Shown one piece after another: positions 58,277 through 64,000 of a stretch of DNA of 64,000 bases (position 1 is its first letter; each line of letters starts with the position of its first letter). Origin of the DNA: Eleginops maclovinus (Eukaryota > Chordata > Actinopteri > Perciformes > Eleginopidae); contig NC_086367.1 in the NCBI RefSeq assembly GCF_036324505.1, positions 22,058,578 through 22,122,577 on the forward strand, read 5' to 3'. A program made the position numbers and the translations under genes. Below the pieces are notes generated by a model, which saw only the letters and a program-made list of their open reading frames with translations, searched no databases and had not been told where the DNA came from.

Positions 58277-60324
58277 GTAACGGGGCTTGGATTCTTGTTC
58301 CCGCACACACACGCACTCCTCCTGCCCTCTGCATGTTTACAGCTCTGCACACACCGCCGCCGCTTTGCGTTTTACCCTGAGCCTCAAGGTGTCAGGAGGA
58401 CCGCTGGTACCCTTTCCCGAGGAGAGTCGAGATGTGCGTGTTTGTGAGTGTGTGTGTGGGTGTGTGTGTGTGTGTGACTGGGTAACAGGTCTGCTGGCTA
58501 ACTGTTTGGAGATCACAGGACTGTCTTTGCTTTGCCTGCGGCTCTCTCCCCCCTCACACGGTGTGTTGTTGGGGAGCCATGCAGTGTGTGGACGCTCTGA
58601 GCCAGCTAGATGTGTGAGAGCGTCGAGGAAAAACATGTGCATCCATCGATGACATTTTGTGTGAGTGTGTGTGAGTGTGTGTGAATCAGAGGAATTAAGT
58701 TTTAAGGCTGTGCATGTATTCCACTGTGCAGGTCAATGTTGGCTGACCTGGGATTGACCTTTGAGCTGGTTCTCTGGCTCTGAAGGTGGGACTATGAATC
58801 ACTGTGATTGTGTATGTAAACATGGTTCTGCTTAGTGCTCATACACCTGATATTTACTCACCCTACAGCACATAATGGGCACAATTGTCTCTGTTTTTGT
58901 CACCTGCTGAGGTGAATCTCAGTAGCTGGCCTCTTACTGTCACATTTAAATTTGATCAGTTTAGTTTACCTTAAATCTCAGTAAAGGACATGTTTGGACA
59001 TCATTTCCTGCACAGGTATGACAGCATGTGCATTGCTTTCACCTGTTGATAGTGATGGTTATCACAGTGTCCTTTTTTTCAAACCAAACGACACATTAGA
59101 TCACATTCTCCTGCGGGAATATATATTCTGTTTCATGTGACATCCATCATTTTCTCCATAAGGAACACGATCATCCTCCACCTGTTGATGAAAAGCAATC
59201 AGATTTATGCACGATATATTCCTTTCTCTTCTACTTTTCATCCAGTTGAATGGTTATTCTGCTCTGATAGACTTTTCCGGACTATATATTCTTATTATCT
59301 GTCAATTTTGACTTTGATTATATTGTATTTTCCGTGTTTAGTTGGCCTTTGGGGACTTGGTGGTAGCACATTTCACATTAATATTTCTACTTGTTGTTTC
59401 TACTCTGATATATTGGGCCTAGACGACATGTGGAGGAGTAATTTTCTCCGTGGGAATGCGTAGTCCTACAGCAATTGATTCAGAATCACATGAAATAGAG
59501 CTTTTTGTTCTTGGATTTCTGTGTATTTCAAAGGATAAAAGGGAATCTACTTTGGTTCCTGTGTTGACTCGGAGTCAGTGCACCCCTCTCTGTCTTTGAA
59601 CGCAATAGGAGAATGTTTAGAAGCTGTTTGTTTTGAGTGTGAACAGGTGATGTTGTGCGTATGGATGGAGGGTGATGACACACGTGTTTTCCCCCTCTGT
59701 GTCACCTCTACTCTAACATCTGTTGTTATGAAGGAAAAAAGGTGCAGAGATAATTTAGTTCCAGCTCGCTGAGGTCGTCTCCCCGCTCGACCGGCCCTCG
59801 CTTGGCTCGTCGTGTTTCTGGCTTTTTATTTCACTCCGACATCCTCCTGTTTAACAACACCTGCTCCGACAGAACCGCAGCAGACAGGAATGTAAATGCT
59901 CACGCCGAGAAACATTTGTAAAGATGTGAGCGTTTGGCAAAATATCGTGGAAACTGTCCGGATTCCAAACGCTTGGTTCTGCTTTTCAGGCTTCCTCTTT
60001 GCCACGTTTTTTCTGCAGTGCTGTAATTATTTGGAAGGTTGTGTGTGTGTGTGTGTTTGTTTGCTCTTGAAAAAAAAGTGAAACTTACCCATCAGACAGC
60101 AGCCGTGATGGTGTTGCAGTTACTCTCTCACTGCAGCTCCGTTTTCTGACTCATATCTGATGGAAAAAAAACCTCTACTGATAATCACACTCCTTCATTT
60201 TCATCTGCATCGTACCCACACTTGTTGTTCCTATATATTGTTTGTAGCTTTACCCAAGAAAAGTAAACAGTATATCTCACAAAATCAAATCGTATGTATT
60301 CCACCTTATGTACTCTGGTTTATA

Positions 60325-60628
60325 GAGGACATATTATTTTAGTGTCTCTCCTGGGACATGTCTCCATGCTGTAATGTTCAGAAAGCTCTTTATGTTTCTC
60401 ATGCTGCCTGTGCTGCAGCACCTTTTTTCACCCTCTGTCTGACACCAGAGCCCAGTCTGCTCTGATTGGTTAGCTGGACGGCTCTGTTGTGATTGGTCAA
60501 CAGCTTAGCCTATCATGTCCAATGTGTTCGAGCGCTAGCCAATAGAAGCGTGAGTGATGTCACTGTGTTCCGGAAGTCAATAAAGGAGCCCAATGGAGGC
60601 GTTTCAGGCAGCAGAATAGGCCCCTTTA
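60325..60628 (-). mobile_element. MITE-A copy 13
   Basis: From gaggacatattatttta and gggacatgtctccatgctgt through ctgattggttagctgg and gattggtcaaca to gagcgctagccaatagaagc, agtgatgtcact and the end gcagaataggccccttt. The GC box is lost: the text jumps from cagctta to gcctatca. Confidence 0.82.
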
Positions 60629-61097
60629 ACCCAGTTATTGACCTCTTTGTCAACTTATAATTTTGATGAACCTTTTCTTTAGTCAATTTAATCAAAACCA
60701 CAACCTTTTCCTAAACTTAAAGAAGTTAATCAACCTAAATAAGTGTTTTCTTGGGAAGACAGAAGAGATTTTAAAGAGAACAGATGTAACAAGGGGGCTT
60801 TGATTTGTTGGGGAAAGTAGTCTAACATTTTATAAGATATCATACTTCTTATCTGACTGGCATCTGGTTTTTGAAGACATAACTTTGTGTGTTTTAGCAT
60901 GCTTTTGAACAACAGGAAACAGAAGCTTCAGGACAGCTAAAGCATTCCTCTAACTATGCGTGAAGGACATGACAATGATGTGATTCTAACGGCGTTACAC
61001 ACTCTGTTACGTCACGTGCACGAGTACAATATACAGTGGAGTATGACTGCAGTGAGATGGACCGGGTCAGAGCCGAGCAGCAGATTAACAGCCGGCT

Positions 61098-61154
61098 ATT
61101 TGCATATGTGTGCTGTTAAAGAGCAGGGAGCGAGCGCTGGGGGGTCAGAGGTCA
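61098..61154 (+). promoter_or_regulatory. npas3: Octamer and DR1 nuclear-receptor motifs in npas3 intron 1
   Basis: ATTTGCAT at 61098-61105 is a perfect POU octamer on the minus strand. GGGTCA-G-AGGTCA at 61142-61154 is a perfect direct repeat with one-base spacing, the form bound by RXR, HNF4 or COUP-TF. Both lie in a unique, moderately GC-rich block (60960-61410). Confidence 0.35.
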
Positions 61155-62832
61155 AATGTATAGAGCTGAAATTACACTTCACTGCTGTCCAGCCTTCACA
61201 TCCACTGATTCTGCTACAAAGAGGTTTTTATCCGTTTAATTTGTCCCGAGCCGAGGAGGCAGGAAGCTCCGGGCTGACGGGAGGAAGTAGAATTCATGAG
61301 CGCAAGGCTTTATTATCTGATGTTACCCTGGCCTTTCTGCCTCGTCCGCTGAAGGTGAGACTTTCTCCGGTGGTTTTACAGCTCATAAAAGACTTTCCGT
61401 CCCTCTGACGGAGTCCAGAAGGAGACGAGACTCTGACGCTCTTGTCGGATTTAGGCAGAAACTGATTTTAGTGGGAGTTTCCAGATTAGTTGGCGTGTTT
61501 GTTTAGCTGGAAAACCAAAAAGAAGAATGTAATCACGGCCCAGTGAGGCAATGTTTTTGTCACCCGTTTTATTTCTGACAACAGTGTGTCCTAAACAAGC
61601 TCCTCCTGAGACTTTCAGATACAACTCTTGGACAGACTATGGATATACTCCATTTGCTTTTACCCAAAACACCAAACCTTTGCAGAGTGTTTGTCAAAAA
61701 AAGTTAAATCATTTTGTTATTTGGGCGGAAAACAAACGGGAGGTTCAGATCCTGACTGGATTTGATCAGCTTATCATCAAACTACCTGCTGCTTGTGTCT
61801 GTTTTTGGGGCAGAGAGCAGATTATGTGAGCTCAGGAAATGCATTTAATTGTAAACTGTTATAGTTACAGATCACGGACAGAATTAGTCTTTTTCTTTTT
61901 GTTAAAGTTTGGTCATTTCTCCTGAGTTATTTGCTAGGAAGCATGCAGAAACATGCAAGATTTTAATTTGGTAAAATGTGGTCAATTTCTTGAAGCTTGA
62001 GTTATCGAAACAGGTTATTTTTTAAAGCTTTTCTGACACCTTTTTTAACCCTTTTCAAAGACGTTGTAATGCATGAATTTAAAACACAATGAAACGCACC
62101 ATGCTCAACTTTACCTGCAGTGGAATAATTTAATGATCCTCGGTATACATTTAAGGGTTTTTATGAGGAAACTAAAACCAGTAAACACCCTGTAACTCAT
62201 CGTCTGGAGGAGTAACCCATCTCTAGACGGATTACCTCGTCTTGCTTTAAGGTTCTGGAAATATCAGCAACTTTAAGGAAGCTAATCTTTATATTTGTAG
62301 AACTTAACTCCAGTCAGATGATTTTGTTCGAGGTCTTTGGAGTTAGTGGGAGCACAACACGCACTCTGTAAAGCTACCGATGCTGTTGTGTTTCCAAAGC
62401 AGACACTTTCACTGGAAAATCTATTTTTCTGCAGCAGACTATCAAACCATAGGTGTGTCCTTGAATGCACCATGAAGACTCCTGCTTGTAACCGATGCTT
62501 GATAGGAAACCGAAAAAAAAGGTGATTAAATCCTTTATTGTGATGAATTATCTCTCTGCTGCGGGTCCTCTTGTCTGCTGCAAGCTGCTTTTCATAGAAG
62601 CAAACAGAACGCATTGGCTGCCTGCGAGGAAGGAGATCAATCTAAAAACTGATGGTTTGTTTAGGCAATAAAGTGTACAAATTTGTAGGTAATCCGTCTA
62701 TTAATTTCTCCTCCTCGTCCATTCATCTTCTCCTCCCTCCAACGCTCCATTCTCCCACCATTCACTCCCACTGCCTCCATCCTTCCCTCCATCCATCTCT
62801 CCATCTGCTCTCCTCCCCCCCCTTCCACCCGG

Positions 62833-63003
<171 letters not shown>

Positions 63004-63296
63004 TTCTGCTAAAGGCTGTCAGGCAGCAACAGCATTTTGGCTGAGCTGCTGTTTGTGGATCTATTTCTGGGGGCATTTCAGCGGCGATAGGCATCTGGAG
63101 GAGACCAAATTAATTTCCAGGTAGAGAGAGAGAGAGAGGAGGGAGAAAGGGGGTAGAAGGAAGAGGTGGAGGACAGACTTCATAGCTGACTGCACAAGTG
63201 CTCCCACTATCAGTACACTACAGCAGCTCTGGAGAGGGAGATGATGGAGAGAGGAAGACTGGACCGAGAGAGCCAGACAGAAACTGAGCAATAGTA

Positions 63297-63314
63297 GGGG
63301 GGGGGGGGGGGGGG
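63297..63314. repeat. G18 homopolymer
   Basis: Eighteen consecutive G on the plus strand, in npas3 intron 1. Confidence 0.9.
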
Positions 63315-63671
63315 TTGGGATATTTTTGGAGATTTGGACGACATTGTTTTTTTCAGCAAAGGTCCCAAAACAAAACACATTTACGATCAACGACAGCGCC
63401 CTCTAGTGGCCGTAGTGATGAAACGATGAAATCCACGCACTGAGTAATAGGATCAACGAGATTATGAAACACGGGAAAAACCTACAGGAGTGGATTGTTT
63501 AAACCGTACGTCCTTTTTTAAAACGCCGATTTCACTGGAATTTCAAATGATCGGAGGAAGATTTGTCTCAATGTAATTGGTTTGAGCGCACCGATACTCT
63601 ACGGAAGAGGATAAGGGCCACGTGTGAACCGATCGGACAAAAAGTGTTTTTGTTTTTTTTAGTAAAACCTC

Positions 63672-63740
63672 AAACTCAAATGTCTGAGATTTGAGTCAGA
63701 ATTCTGATTTTTGTTCTTAAGAATTCTCAGATTTTCCGAA
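63672..63740. repeat. Palindromic gtcagaattctga-type repeat
   Basis: Reads tgtctgagatttgagtcaga, attctg and then attctcagattt, an inverted arrangement of the family seen at 1-80 and 6015-6190. Confidence 0.5.
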
Positions 63741-63745
63741 CCAAA

Positions 63746-63993
63746 ATACAGCTCCGGAAAACAATGAGACACAAATTGTTCTTGAATCGTTATCTCTACA
63801 TGTATGGCAGCCATTCCAGTGTCTGTTGAATTCCAGTGTCTGTTGAATTCCAGCACAGACACAAATTGTCAGTAGTTTAGAGGATACAAAAAAACAAAAC
63901 CATTTCTTTTAACTCAAACACATGTCTTTAAATAATTAAACAAGAGAAAATGATCATTCTAAAGTGGTCTCTTAATTTTTTCCACGGCTGTAT
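63746..63993. mobile_element. Short terminal-inverted-repeat element (Tc1/mariner-like ends)
   Basis: The left end atacagctccggaaaacaat and right end aattttttccacggctgtat are inverted repeats with few mismatches, and agtggtctcttaa precedes the right end. These termini are like those I recall from non-autonomous Tc1-like elements in fish. A 17 bp word (ccagtgtctgttgaatt) is duplicated inside (63816-63849). About 248 bp, no frame. Confidence 0.6.
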
Positions 63994-64000
63994 AATTATT

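Overview
This 64 kb window is vertebrate nuclear DNA, almost certainly from a teleost fish and probably a percomorph (the narrower placement is inference). The evidence is GT-AG split exons, very long (CA)n/(GT)n arrays, families of short inverted-repeat elements, a tRNA-derived SINE of fish type, and two recognisable vertebrate genes in the order known from mammals. There is no prokaryotic, viral or CRISPR content.

Layout. From 1 to about 40.29 kb is the 3' part of akap6 (mAKAP, A-kinase anchoring protein 6), plus strand. Exons are at 1594-1863, 19109-19192 and 19669-19821 (third spectrin-like repeat), 26454-29403 (giant exon carrying the PKA RII-binding helix at 29263-29316), 30681-31827, 34691-34765 and 36824-36868 (stop codon). 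A long 3' UTR runs to a polyadenylation signal at 40265-40270. Earlier akap6 exons lie upstream of the window. All splice junctions that can be checked are phase 0. The coding sequence has three apparent one-base frame disturbances (in 27131-27233, 29041-29140 and 31225-31412). These may be assembly indels or real lesions.

From about 40.3 to 53.6 kb is intergenic DNA: an 18-19 bp minisatellite, a LINE-like fragment, a SINE, MITE copies, microsatellites and several unique stretches that look like conserved non-coding elements. From about 53.6 kb to the end is the 5' end of npas3 (bHLH-PAS transcription factor), plus strand. It has two alternative first coding exons (54422-54597 and 58227-58276), both ending in phase 2 inside an arginine codon, so either can join the same downstream exon outside the window. 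The leader of the first carries serially duplicated start-codon cassettes that form two 12-codon upstream ORFs.

The repeat landscape is dominated by one roughly 400-460 bp MITE-like family with 13 recognisable copies. Its core packs CCAAT boxes, a GC box and a CRE-like palindrome. Other repeats are a second inverted-repeat family that has spawned a 32 bp minisatellite, a third palindromic family, and more than 25 long CA/GT arrays. AKAP6 scaffolds PKA and its partners at the nuclear envelope of muscle and neurons. NPAS3 is a neural transcription factor. They are neighbours by conserved synteny, not partners in one pathway as far as the sequence shows. I found no wholly new system. The most interesting items are the npas3 leader, the akap6 C-terminus with its frame breaks, and the promoter-like MITE family.
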